A stretch of DNA of 64,000 bases from Linanthus parryae (lineage: Eukaryota; Streptophyta; Magnoliopsida; Ericales; Polemoniaceae): NCBI GenBank assembly GCA_023055425.1, contig JALGPY010000005.1:8395501-8459500 (forward strand). Direction: 5' to 3'. Every line of letters begins with the position of its first letter. The stretch's first letter is position 1. Made by a program: the position numbers and the translations under genes. Shown piece after piece: positions 10,431-21,303 of the stretch. The notes below the pieces were generated by a model. That model was given only the letters and a program-made list of their open reading frames with translations, made no database searches and was not told the DNA's origin.

Positions 10431-11840
10431 TGCGATCTTACGATAGCAGCTACACGCGAATGCGATCTTAAGTGATCATCTAAAGCCCATCTCCTACGAT
10501 GGCAGCCAATACAAATGTGATCTTAAGTGATCATCTAAAGCCTATCTCTTACGATAGCAGCTACACGCGAATGCGATCTTAAGTGATCATCTAAAGCCCA
10601 TCTCCTACGATGGCAGCCAATACAAATGTGATCTTAAGTGATCATCTAAAGCCTATCTCTTACGATAGCAGCTACACGCGAATGCGATCTTAAGTGATCA
10701 TCTAAAGCCCATCTCCTACGATGGCAGCCAATACAAATGTGATCTTAAGTGATCATCTAAAGCCTATCTCTTACGATAGCAGCTACACGCGAATGCGATC
10801 TTAAGTGATCATCTAAAGCCCATCTCCTACGATGGCAGCCAATACAAATGTGATCTTAAGTGATCATCTAAAGCCTATCTCTTACGATAGCAGCTACACG
10901 CGAATGCGATCTTAAGTGATCATCTAAAGCCCATCTCCTACGATGGCAGCCACTACAAATGTGATCTTAATTGATCACCTAAAGCCTATCTCTTACGATA
11001 GCAGTTACACGCGAATGCGATCTTGAGTGATCATCTAAAGCCCATCTCCTACGATGGCAGCCAATACGAATGTGATCTTAATTGATCATCTAAAGCCTAT
11101 CTCTTACGATAGCAACAAACGCAAATGCGATCCTAATTGATCATTTAAAGCCTATCTCTCATGGTAGCAAACAAATGCAAATGCGATCTTGAGTGATCAT
11201 TAAAGCCTATCTCTTACGATAGCAGCCAAACGCAAATGCGATCTTAAGTGATCATCTACAGCCTATCTCTCATGGTAGCAATCAAATGCAAATGCGATCT
11301 TAAGTGATCATTAAAGCCTATCTCTTACGATAGCAGTCAAACGCAAATGCGATCTTAAGTGATCATCTAAAGCCTATCTCTCATGGAAGCAATCAAGTAC
11401 GAATGCGATCTTAAGTGATCATTAAAGCCTATCTCTTGCGATAGCACCCAAACGAAAATACGATCTTACATGATCATCCAAAGCCTATCTTTTGCGATAG
11501 CAGCGAAATACAAAAACGATCTCAATCGATCATCTAACGCCTATCTCTTGAGATAGCAGGTTATACAGATGCGATCTTATAATGATCTTCTCAAGCCTAT
11601 CTGTTACGATAGCAATTTTGGTTAATTACCCAAACCCGTTTGATATGATGACAACACGAGTGCAGAATCATCTTATTACATCTTCTAAAGATCTGTCTGC
11701 TATGATAGCAGTTTATACGAGAAACGATCTCAAACAAAGCCTATCTTCTATGATAGCAATTTGCACAGCTCAACGATCTTGATTGATCTCTCGAAGATTA
11801 TCTGGAACGATAGCAACGTTGTGAACTCATACAATTTACA
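10431..11840 (+). repeat. 55-bp minisatellite of element C, ~25 units, partly dimeric
   Basis: Same unit family as 528-1560. From 10461 to about 11126 it is a higher-order array of 111-bp dimers (starts at 10461, 10572, 10683, 10794, 10905, 11016). One monomer has a CTATC/GATAG stem and the other a CCATC/GATGG stem, so both arms of the stem changed together. Beyond 11126 the units are monomeric and more diverged. The array begins at the base after the primer binding site. Confidence 0.95.
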
Positions 11841-13274
11841 ACGACAAACTACAAGCCCATCCGTCAAGATGGCACAGCTGCGAAATTACGATCTCGAATG
11901 ATCTAGCGAAATATCAGAAATATCTGTAAATTGACATCGCATATGTGAAATCATTACATGTCATTATGCAAGGCAAAACGAGCCGAAACGCATGCGAAAT
12001 TGTATTTTGTTGCAAAGAACAGATGATACAAATACTATTTATCATTATGAGTCAAATGACTTACAATTTATCTATCTAGATAGCAGCTTACCAGCGAAAA
12101 GCTCGCATCTAACTACACAGCCAACATGGCTTACAATACATTCGAAAAATGGCTGATAAGCCAGCAGAAACGCGATACGGAAACCCGGACTGCAAAGAAT
12201 TAACCGCCCTGGCTTCAAGCGCCGACTACACGATGCCCAAATCTGTGGGTGACATCTGTAGCAAAGGGGATCTCGCTCTGAAAAGAGCCACATGAAACCA
12301 TACGCTCGAGATTCCGCTATCCGACAAGACCGTTGTCAGATACGCTCCCCATAACATTTGCCCAAGGAACCACCGGTTCCAGCAATCAAGCTGCAAGCAG
12401 AAGCTCCAACGGGCAAGGGCTCCTTGTAGACGGGGATGAACACAGCGGTTTACAACCCTGAGTTCAAGAACGTGGGGGGCGATGAGTTCTCCTCCAGGGA
12501 TGCTGGAGGAGAATCACGCCGTTCATTACGAGACGGTAGCACGGTCACTTCGGCGCTGCACCTCGCCACGAGGCGGCCGGAAACATGACCTGCACACATA
12601 ATACACGAAGAAATTTCTTCGAACACACATGAAGTATTATCTGCATCCTCTTTATGACGGTTATAAACAGCAATAAGCCTCATAAAGTGGATCTTGGAAA
12701 CTATTTCTATAGCACAAAGCGCAAACTCAGGATTCAAAACTTGAAGTTGCCATGAATCAACGAAAAGCAAGCGTTGAAGCCAGCAGTCGCAAGGACTCAC
12801 GGCAAAGCACATGTTTGGGATAGAAGAGCCCAAATGGCAAAGACGGGGTTTATATAGGCCCTGTGAGAACTCTCCGGTTGCTTAAGATGAGTCAGCAAAT
12901 TCAAAAAGAGGGTAAGTTCAATCACTTACGCCTTGAAAAGCGGTAACAATCAATTACCCTACTAAAGGCTACGACGATTTGGTTGCGTATCCTAATAAAT
13001 GACGGATAGTCATGATTCGGATGGACTTCCCAACGGAAGCGTGCTTATCTGCCGAGAAATTAGCGCGAAAATCAAGCAAAGAATCAATTGCTGATGTCAT
13101 AATTGGATATGCACAGAAATGTCCAATCAAATCCCGAAAGGGGCAAAACGGGCAAACTCATTGTTTGTTGTTAAAAAAGAAGGGGGAGAAACCCTAGCAA
13201 CATTACATTAATGTTTCAAAATATTACATTAATGTCTCAACCATTTTCCTGTTTTCTTTTCAAAATTCGAAAAG
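11841..13274. other. Element C spacer between minisatellite and antisense gene
   Basis: Counterpart of 1561-3016 in element A. Degenerate minisatellite pieces to about 12090, then the 3' flank of the antisense gene. The only notable content is the conserved small frame at 12450-12833. Confidence 0.5.
12450..12833 (-). CDS. Conserved small ORF downstream of the antisense gene (element C)
   Basis: 127-residue frame, partner of 2203-2577. The two proteins are nearly the same through the middle 110 residues and differ at the ends. Unrecognised. No start context or splice signal makes it clearly a gene, and its conservation may only reflect the close relationship of the two elements. Confidence 0.25.
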   Translation of the reverse strand: MGSSIPNMCFAVSPCDCWLQRLLFVDSWQLQVLNPEFALCAIEIVSKIHFMRLIAVYNRHKEDADNTSCVFEEISSCIMCAGHVSGRLVARCSAEVTVLPSRNERRDSPPASLEENSSPPTFLNSGL

Positions 13275-16200
13275 TCAAAACAAATTTTTGACTAAGGAGT
13301 CCTGGGGCTCGAACTGCTCGATCAGCCTCTCCACTTGTTGCACTTCTTGCTTTAGTTGCTCGCACTTGGCATTCATTTCATGATACAGCTTCAAAGCTTC
13401 ATCAACCTTTTGCTTCTGCTGCTCCACCTTCTGCATCTCAGCTGCGAGATTCTGGTGCCCGAGATTCAGAGTTACAGCTGCGCGAATCAGTGTAACTATG
13501 TCCTTGAGGAATTTGAAACCAAGTCTGCCTTGGACTTTGAGCACGAGATTTTGGCACATGCCACACAGCAATTCGGCACTCTGGGCCGAAATGGTCGCAG
13601 GTGTAGCCGCGCACAGCTGCTCTAGTATCCAGATGGCTTCAGTAAGGAATAGCCTCCTGTCAAAAGGACTGATCTCCAGACACCTCACAAACGATCGGGG
13701 GTATCTGAGGCGCATCCGAACCACCCAGTCTACATCGGTTTGCTTCAAACCTGAGACATCAAAAACAAGTCATGATGTCAAAACTCGCAAGCAAATAATG
13801 CGACGTGCGAATGGTAAAATCTCTGCTTACCAGTGCCTTCCAGAATTTCATGAATAGAGGGAATGCGAGCCACCGGGTTGTTCGAAGACTGCCCTCGCTC
13901 CATGGCTCTCCTATCAGCTGCAAGCTCCAACCTCTCATAATCAGGAGGAAGAGTGTAGGCCGCACCAGCTGCGACTACATTCCCAACCTGCGAGCCCCAA
14001 ATACTCCACGCAGGAATAGGTGCTTCCGGTTCAGTCATCGCCGGAGGCGAGGGGACAGCCGAAGTCGCTGGATGGACACTCCCAGATGCGAAAATATTAG
14101 CATCACTTGTCCTTTCTTCCTCACCGCCAGTACGGACACCTTCGTCCATCGGCACAGCATCAGCTTCGACATCATCGGAAAGTTCGATGACATCCTCGAG
14201 ACGCTCACTCACGTGTCCAGCAGCTGCGACGGGCTTCTCGGTATGGGAGCTCGAAATCGGAACATGGGATGCAGAAGGCTGACTTCTCTGCTCCAGCTCA
14301 GGCTCCTCAGCATGACCTGCGATACCGAATGCGATAATATGAGGTAACTTGTGTTATAAGTTATTTCACTATCTTTACTAAAGCTAAGAATAAGCACCTC
14401 CACGCGAAGGTGGGATTGAGGTATCCTCATCATACACTAGGGACGTGGAACCGTGCCCTATCAGTGTATCCTCACTAAGCAAATCTTTAAGAGAAGCGTG
14501 ACCTGGGACGCGAGTAAACCAGTCATGATTTTGCCTCAAGTGACTAAAGCCTAGTATGCGCATATCACTCAAAATAATTACCTGAGGGTTCTCCGCATTT
14601 GCTTACCAACCAACGGCGAATGTCAGGCTTTGACACACCGTGCTTTAACGCACCCACAATTACATCTCTATAAGTAACCGCGAGATTGAAGATCTCACCT
14701 TTATCGCCACCTGCGATCTCTGCGAAGTCCGCTTGGACTTGCTCTAGCTCTGCTGGGTCCTCTCCAGGAACCTCATCTTCCTCCTCCACATGAGGAGCCA
14801 CTTCTTCGGGAAGCTCGTCTTCCTCGCCAGCTGGACGCACTAAGTCGTCAACATGCAGCTCCTCGAGGCTCCGCTGTTTCACAAGCTCGAGTTCCTCTTC
14901 CTCTCGCTGCCTTCTTCTTTCAGCAGCCTCCGCGGCTGTCCTCCGGGACTCAGCAAGAACATCCTCGCTTATGGGATCATCTGAAACGCCAGAGTGGGCA
15001 TCTCTCTTTTGCCTCTTGGCCACGAGGCCACCAACGGCTTCATCATCATCATCTGCGAATACAAAATTGGTTCAAAGAAAAGAACTGCACAGAAGTCATG
15101 ATAAAGGGCAAGGAGATGCGACGGAAGTACCTCCTGATTCTTCCTCGCACATCACAACTGTTGCTTCTTCATCACTTGCCTGGGGCTCCTGTCTCTCTTC
15201 CTCCTCTTGGTTGAATGGAACGAAAGTCTCAACTGCGAGATCTTTTCGCACTTTGCTGGGCATACGACCCTTGCCTTTGTCCTTGATGGAAAGGGACCTC
15301 ACTGGGGGAGAAGCTGGAGCGCTCCTAGGGGAAGAAATCGTAATCCCCTTTTGCCTAGGTCTCTTCGCTCTCGGCGCCGCAGTCGCCGGAGGGGACGGGT
15401 CATCTCTAGGAGGAGACGGAGCCGGAGGGTTGTCTATCAGCGAGTCAGCAAAGGTGTTCATGACCCCGCGAACTTTTGTTTCGACCTCGGCATCCATCCT
15501 CCATGCTAGCCGATACGACTCCCCCCTCCTTCTGGTGGCAACAATGGTATCCACCAGCGATTTGGAACGGTCACCAGCTGCGAACCTCCGCACATGACAC
15601 TAGACAATACAGAACAAAAAGCATCAGTGCAAGCAAATCAAAGAGCTCAAAGCACACAAGGAAACTGCTTACCTCAGCAAACGCCTTGCTATATTTGATG
15701 ACCTGCGTGTTACCCTTCTTGATTGCATCGACCTGCTCCTTCAGAATGAAATCGGGGCACAAATGATTCTCGCGGTCCAACAACGAGTAGCAACCGTACT
15801 CAGACTCGCTCAAACTGCAATTGGGACGAAACGGAAAAGAGTTTCTCTTGATCAAGGGGGCCCTTCCTGGCTGCGCCGCCGCCTCCGTCTCCATCCTCGT
15901 CTGCTAGGCGATCCAGTATGCGATCCAGTTCTGGGAACAACCACCCTTGCGAGTTCCCGCAGGCTGCTCGAAGGGAAGATTGCTCATGAGGACCGTCTTG
16001 CACTCCTTTGTCAGCAAGCGCTTGTAGCACCCTCTGACGATAGACTGGGGCCAGATTGATGGGGCCACCGCATCGAAACCAAACTGAGGCGAGACCCGAG
16101 TGGGGTCAACATCCACTGTAAGCCTTTCATATCGTGGCGCGAGCTCACGAATGTGCTCTGCAAGTGCGGGAAGAGAACCTCGCAGACACCAGCAAAAGAA

Positions 16201-17555
16201 CTCACGATAGCGCTCGTGGAAATGCGGCCCCTTTTCAAAGAGAAGGTCTTCTGACAAGACCATACCTCTAGAAGGGTATAGCTTTGGAAACCACCGCACA
16301 TTCTCGACACGTGTGGCGTAGGGCCTGGCAGTGAACTCCCTTCGTTTGTCGCATATCAAGCTCCAAGTACACTTGGTGTTGCTTGCTCCAAACCATCTCG
16401 CAGCTCTCCCGCTGTTGAACGCCTCCGTCTCGCCTGGGGGACACCACTTCTCAAGTGGGAGGGGAGTTGGAGCATAAGACGGCCAGCGCTCAAAAACCCA
16501 CATTGTCAAAAAGCTGATATTGACAAAGGTCAGAACATCGAGACGGCCGCGCGATTCCCTCATCGCCAGAACCAGCTGGTCCAGCCTATAATACAACGTA
16601 CCCAAGACCAAGGGTCCAAGCGCGACTCTCTGGCCAAGAGCGAGCCTCACCGCAAGTGGCAGCACATGGTAGAAGACCCCGTCATGGGGGTGACCATCAA
16701 TCAGATACCTCGACAGCCAAGCACAAAGAAAGGCGCAAAGGGTCAGATGATAACCCTTGCCCTCTACGTAATTCTCGGCCTTCGGGTTTCCGCTCAGGAG
16801 CTTCTTAGTAATGCTGTTGCTCGCATAGTCTCGGAAGAAATACTGCAACCACTTGTTCCAGGTATTCTTCGCAGATGTATCAACCAGCTGCCAGTTCGGA
16901 AGAGGTTTCGTACTGGTCCACCGAGTGGAGATTTTCTTTACCTCTGCTAGGCACTCCTCCATCTGCGCGTACAAGGCCAATTCCGCAGGTGTTCTTAAGC
17001 GACTCAAGGGGTCCACCTCGCCTATGGGGGAAAGCTCATACAGCATTTGAACGTCCTCGAGCGTGGGGGCAGCCTCGAACTCAGCAAAGTGAAACGTGTG
17101 AGTCGCAGGCGAATAGCGGGACAGAAGGTCTAGAAGCATGGACTGATCCAGCTTCACGGCAGCACCCTTCATAGCACGGACAGCGAAGAAAATGCCGGCT
17201 TTATCGAGAGTTTCGGCGTAATTACCCAACACGTGGTCAGTCCACTCATCCATATAGTCCAACTTCTGGACAAACGCCTGAGTAGAAATTGCAGTGTATG
17301 GGAAGTGCCCATTCTCGATTCCCAATCGAACCACATCCTCGGAGCCAACTAACTCGAGCAAGGCTGAGTTAACTGGGCGAGTCAGCGTTAACAACTGCTC
17401 AATGGGAACAGGATCAGGCATCCTCTTCGCCTTCACCCTCGCGTGGTAAAAATCTTTCCCACCCAGAAAGGGGGCTTTTCGCCACAGAGCCTGCGGAAGC
17501 TCCGGCATCTCTTCATCTTCCTTGACGGGTCTGGTTACTCTTGTTTTGGCCATTC
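13275..17555 (-). CDS. Antisense plant-mobile-domain/coiled-coil gene of element C
   Basis: Spliced gene opposed to the element's own direction. Start ATG at 17553, right after a polypyrimidine tract and CAG (17556-17558) that looks like the 3' end of a 5'-UTR intron. Coding exons: 17553-15673, 15599-15131, 15052-14582, 14316-13831, 13750-13275, with GT..AG introns of 73, 78, 265 and 80 bp; all but the first are phase 1. An extra open piece at 14398-14550 could be an exon. Exon 1 carries an aminotransferase-like plant mobile domain (PMD): THTFHF and PTLEDVQML near residues 151-171, then the Trp/Leu-rich helical core. Exon 2 is Pro/Ser/basic, exon 3 acidic, and the last exon ends in a ~50-residue coiled coil. 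An in-frame TAG at 15904-15906 truncates exon 1 at ~550 residues; element A has CAA there. PMD proteins are found in plant silencing factors (MAIN, MAIL1) and in transposons. What this one does is unknown. Confidence 0.7.
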
Positions 17556-17558
17556 CTG

Positions 17559-18037
17559 CGAAAGGGCAAAAAAAAAGGGGGGGAGAAATACCACACTTCA
17601 GTTTGAATTTTGGAATTCGAGATCTATGCAAAGGAAAGCAGACAGTTCCGGTGCCGATTTCAGAAATTGGGGATTTGCAAGACCCAATATTGTTGAAAGA
17701 TTAAAAACGAAGCAGGTTTAAAGATCAAAGCCTCTTCACAGATTTCATGAGTTTACAGATTCAACGCAGTTCAAGGCAAACACTGGCCACTCCAGAAGAA
17801 TGAAGGGTTGCGTCCCTTCAGTAGTCGAATCGCAACCGTCACCGTCGTGTCGCGCAATCACAGGACGGGCTGACGTCACGCCTAAAACCCTAGAGGTCAG
17901 ACGGCACGACTCTAGGGGTTTTAGGTCATAATTACACGCACGGGGGCTGAATCTACCCGTATTTGAATTGGTGCGTGACGACGACGCGCATGTTGGTTTC
18001 CGCGCATGGAAGCCTATACAGCTATGAGCCTTCACGC
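17559..18037 (-). other. 5' region of element C antisense gene
   Basis: No coding frame of interest. It corresponds to 31050-31721 in element A but lacks roughly 200 bp found there. At 17951-17957 the probable 5'-UTR splice donor reads GGGTAGATT, where element A has GGGTAAGTT, so the first intron may not be spliced in the same way in this copy. Confidence 0.4.
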
Positions 18038-18053
18038 GCAGAAAGGGGGCTAA
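18038..18053 (+). other. Polypurine tract of element C
   Basis: GCAGAAAGGGGGCTAA directly precedes the TG of the 3' LTR. The same tract precedes element A's LTR at 31719-31734. It confirms + orientation, opposite to the gene the element carries. Confidence 0.85.
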
Positions 18054-18680
18054 TGTAGATACTGCTTTATGACATGGCAGATCTAGGCCACGTGGCAACC
18101 ATCCAGCACACCATATTGTGCTCCATACACACTGGATCACCAGCCGCGCTGATCCATGTGGGGGCTGCGAGACAGAGCCCTCGCATACCACTGCACGGGA
18201 CTTGTAGGGACTTTGTGGTCTGGAGGCTAGAGTAAGCCCTGTCGCGTGCGAGCCAAGCCCGCGCGCGACCTTTAGTAACTGTTTTGAGAGATCTATGGCA
18301 CGAGCTCCCTAGACCCGGTCAATCCGGTCAAACCCGGTCAACCTCGTAACGGTTCCGGTACTCGCGCACCACGTGCTCTAACGGTTCCTATATACTCGGA
18401 CGAACGTGCCGTTATGGTTAAGCTAATTAAGCCGCCATTAATGGGCGCATTAACCACACTACAACGGTCATGTTCTCCAGTATATATACCTCGTTAACCT
18501 TTCCATACAAAGGAGAACAACACGGCCATACGCGGAAGCTCTGCCAAACCTCTGTCTCTCTCTCAGACATTGCTACTGACTTGCTCTCTCCCTACACACA
18601 CCCCTATTCTTCCTGTGCGATCCCTGATCCACTACGTACGGTGTACACGGAGGTCTCCCCGCCGGAATCTCTTGTGCACA
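18054..18680 (+). repeat. 3' LTR of element C
   Basis: 627 bp, one difference seen from the 5' LTR. Ends CTTGTGCACA before the AGTGG duplication. An antisense promoter here or just outside could serve the - strand gene, but I see no clear TATA in that direction. Confidence 0.95.
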
Positions 18681-18685
18681 AGTGG
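18681..18685. repeat. Target-site duplication of element C, right copy (AGTGG)
   Basis: AGTGG after the LTR end, pairing with 9778-9782. Confidence 0.95.
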
Positions 18686-20123
18686 CCAATGCCTCTAACC
18701 ACTGGTCCTGACGGTGCTGATGCAGACTCACCTGACATAGTCCCTGACCGAGGTTACGCATGCTACTGCGATGATGCTCAAACTGCCTAGCACTCATGTC
18801 AACCACATAGTCACGGGACCGACCCTGGGATGTGAGGGTCATAGTCCTAGTCAGTCGCAACTCGGACATCAAGTCCGCTAAGGTCACACTCGGCTGGCCA
18901 GGGTCAACGACAGGGGCTGGTACAGGCGGAGGTGGAACGGGAGTAGGAGCTGGAGGAATAGGAGCTGGAGGAGTAGGAGCTGGAGGAGTAGGAGCCGCTC
19001 GCGAGGAAGAGGCTCTTTTCTTAGCCTTTCCTGTAGGAGGTCTAGAACTAGCTCCTGCCTCCATCACCACTACATCCTTGAACGGGTCCGGGATTTTGTC
19101 AAACATTCTCGGAGCCTTGGGTGCGATGTCTAGCTCTCCATCAGGTACGGCAGCCCCGCAATCCTTAGCTAAGTGCAAAAGTAAGAAACTATGGCCCACA
19201 AACTTCCTATTTTTCTCTTCAAATCTCTCATGCAAATACAGGAAAATCCGCCTAGGGATGTCTATCCGATGCCCCCTCGATAGACACAGAGCCATGACAC
19301 ACACCTCAAAATCAACGTAATTGGGAGCCGAAACTCCCAACACCCATGACGCCAACAGCTCAATGAGCCACCGTGGCTTAGGTAGCAAGTATCCGACTGG
19401 GAGCTTCCAATGCCTGATATTGGTTTTAGACCTGTCCCAGTCGGCCCCTGGCACTCCCGGAAAACAAAACGCTGACACCTCATTAATGAGCGTCTGCTGG
19501 TCTTTCTTCAGATAAACCTTAAATTGACAGGGTGCTGTCAACGGGGGCCACTTAAGCGCTGCGGCGATGTTCTCAGAGGACAAAACTAGCCAGTTCCGAC
19601 GACAATAAATGACACGAGGGTCATTGAGCCTAGCCGTCTCACCCTCATCAGTGTGTCTCGCATTTGCATAAATTTCACGAGTCAGCACAGAACTGGCTTT
19701 CTCTTTCACTAATTCCATCCACCCCGCAAAATTTTCAGCCTCCGCGACCTTTTGTAGGTCTTCGGGCAACCCCTCTAGTGGAAACAGTTTCTCAACCTGG
19801 ACACCTCTATTAATCCTAGGGTTTGACGTGTAAAAACCTTGGGCATTTGCCGAAATAAACCTAAAGTCGCAATAAACCCCGCCCCTATCAATTGCCAACT
19901 TGTTGTCGTCCGGCGCATGACCACGACCCTTTCGAATTGGGGGCAAGGAGGATGGAACGGGTGTACTAAAAACCCTAAGCTCGGGGGATAACGGGATGAC
20001 CAATTGGGCACCCGAGTCACCCCCCTCAGCAGCAGACTCATTCTCAGACACGTTCACCCCACTTCCCCCAGGTAATGTATAATCGGGGTCGTTGTCACGA
20101 CTCGTTCTCGCACGTTTGCTCAT
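18686..20123 (-). pseudogene. Element B third ORF (Athila-type 3' ORF), N-terminal and central part
   Basis: Long frame starting at ATG 20123 (MSKRARTSRDNDPDYTLP), which I prefer to the in-frame hydrophobic extension upstream (to 20225). It codes for ~480 residues before element C interrupts it, then continues at 9777-9655 for a total near 520. Content: an acidic/Ser N-terminus, a globular centre with many Trp, Leu and basic residues (YCRRNWLVLSS, LASWVLGVSAPNYVDF), a Pro-rich linker of PTPPAP repeats, and an acidic tail. The position after pol on the sense strand is where Athila elements carry an extra, so-called env-like ORF. The centre resembles the putative plant transposon protein families seen in such elements, but I cannot name it securely. 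No transmembrane segment is evident in the main part. Confidence 0.65.
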
Positions 20124-20225
20124 TTTAACCAAGGAGAACAAGATAAAGCAAGTAATGTAACAAAAACAAGCACGTGCACAGTGACAAGTTGTGTACAAAT
20201 ATACGGCAATTAAACACGTAAGCAC

Positions 20226-20932
20226 ACAATCCTAGGACTTTAATCAATCGCCCCCAAGCACGCTTCTAAGCGCAACAAAAAGTAAATTGGGCTTTTACTC
20301 AATTGTGCCTAGACTCGAGTATTGAAATTGTGCGAGAGATTAGGACGTACCTACGTGCCCGGAGCAAGTCTTACGGGCACGAATTTTCAGAATTTCGACA
20401 ACCCGGGCTGTTTTAGGGTCGCCGAAATTTTTGTTCCGAATTGTTCAATTGACGTGTGCCTTTTGCTCCTTGCGGTGTCCCCGTCGAAACCCTAGAATAG
20501 CTCCTTCGAATTCGACCTCAATCGCCCCCAATTTCAGATTCTTCCTCAAACCCTAGTCTTGCCTCCTTCTTCGATTCACCACCAATTTGAGTTGTGGTAG
20601 TGGTGGTGATGGTCCTGTGATGGTGATGGTGGTGGTTGGAGATGGTGGTCGTGGCTGAGAGAGAGAGTTGGCGGCGGCGATGAGGGTTTGCGATGGTGAA
20701 GGAGAGCTCTGCTGTGAGAGGGAGAGAAGGCTGCTGGGTTTTGTGAGAGAGAGAGAAGAGACGAAGCTGGTGGCGTTGGTGAGAGATTGTGCGGACGGTG
20801 AGGCGGCGGTGGTTACAGGTGGTGGTGGCTGGGGGTGGTGATTGCAGAGGAGAGGAGAAAGGTTCGACGGGATGAAGTTGGAGAGAATAGTAGAAAAAGC
20901 TTTGTTTTAACCCATTGACTGCCCGTAAGAAA
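20226..20932. other. Element B spacer upstream of third ORF, with telobox-like motifs
   Basis: Read on the + strand this looks like a plant gene leader: AAACCCTAG at 20489-20497 and 20551-20559 (telobox-like), then CT-rich sequence, then a GGT/GGAGA-rich stretch (20588-20880). Relative to the third ORF on the - strand it is upstream DNA and would hold its promoter or a leader intron. No protein recognised. Confidence 0.35.
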
Positions 20933-21303
20933 GTAATTGTACGATTACTTTCAGGTAATCGTACGATTACTTGAAAGTAATCGTGCGATTACTTGTGCTA
21001 CGAATGGGCAGTGAGTTTTCATGAAAATTCACCAACAAAATTTTTCTAAGTAAGAAGTAATCGTACGATTACTTCTGAGTGATCGTACGATTACTTTTAA
21101 AGTAACCGTACGATTACTTTTAAGTAATCGTGCGATTACTTTTAAGGTAACCGTACGATTACTTTAAGGTAATCGTACGATTACATTAAAGTAATCGTGC
21201 GAATACTTTCGTACGAATGGGCAGTGAGTTTTCTCCAAAATTCCACCCCAAAAATTTTTCTAAGTCAAAAGTAAACGTACGATTACCCTAATCGTACGAT
21301 TAC
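20933..21303. promoter_or_regulatory. Internal array of twelve GTAATCGTACGATTAC-type palindromes
   Basis: Twelve perfect or one- to two-base variants of the 16-bp LTR palindrome in 371 bp, upstream of the third ORF. Part of the cluster is duplicated: each half contains ACGAATGGGCAGTGAGTTTT followed by a related stretch ending AAATTTTTCTAAGT. Shared placement in the LTR and ahead of the only other separate ORF suggests a common control element. Confidence 0.75.

Larger units (their letters stand above)
9783..18680 (+). mobile_element. Element C: non-autonomous Tat-like LTR element with an antisense gene
   Basis: An 8898-bp element with 627-bp LTRs (9783-10409 and 18054-18680) that I find to differ at one base (TATATGG at ~10023 against TCTATGG), and a 5-bp TSD (AGTGG). 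Order: LTR, PBS, 55-bp minisatellite starting directly at the PBS end, spacer, antisense plant-mobile-domain gene, PPT, LTR. No gag, protease, RT or integrase is present. The LTR, minisatellite and antisense gene match element A, so A-type elements would be the natural source of its mobilising proteins. Near-identical LTRs mean it moved recently, so some source of activity existed in this lineage. Confidence 0.95.

Noticed and set aside
14398..14581. A 31-bp intron (14551-14581) separating two exons of the antisense gene
   Set aside because: Too short for a plant intron; I prefer one ~265-bp intron (14317-14581), leaving the open piece 14398-14550 as an optional exon only.
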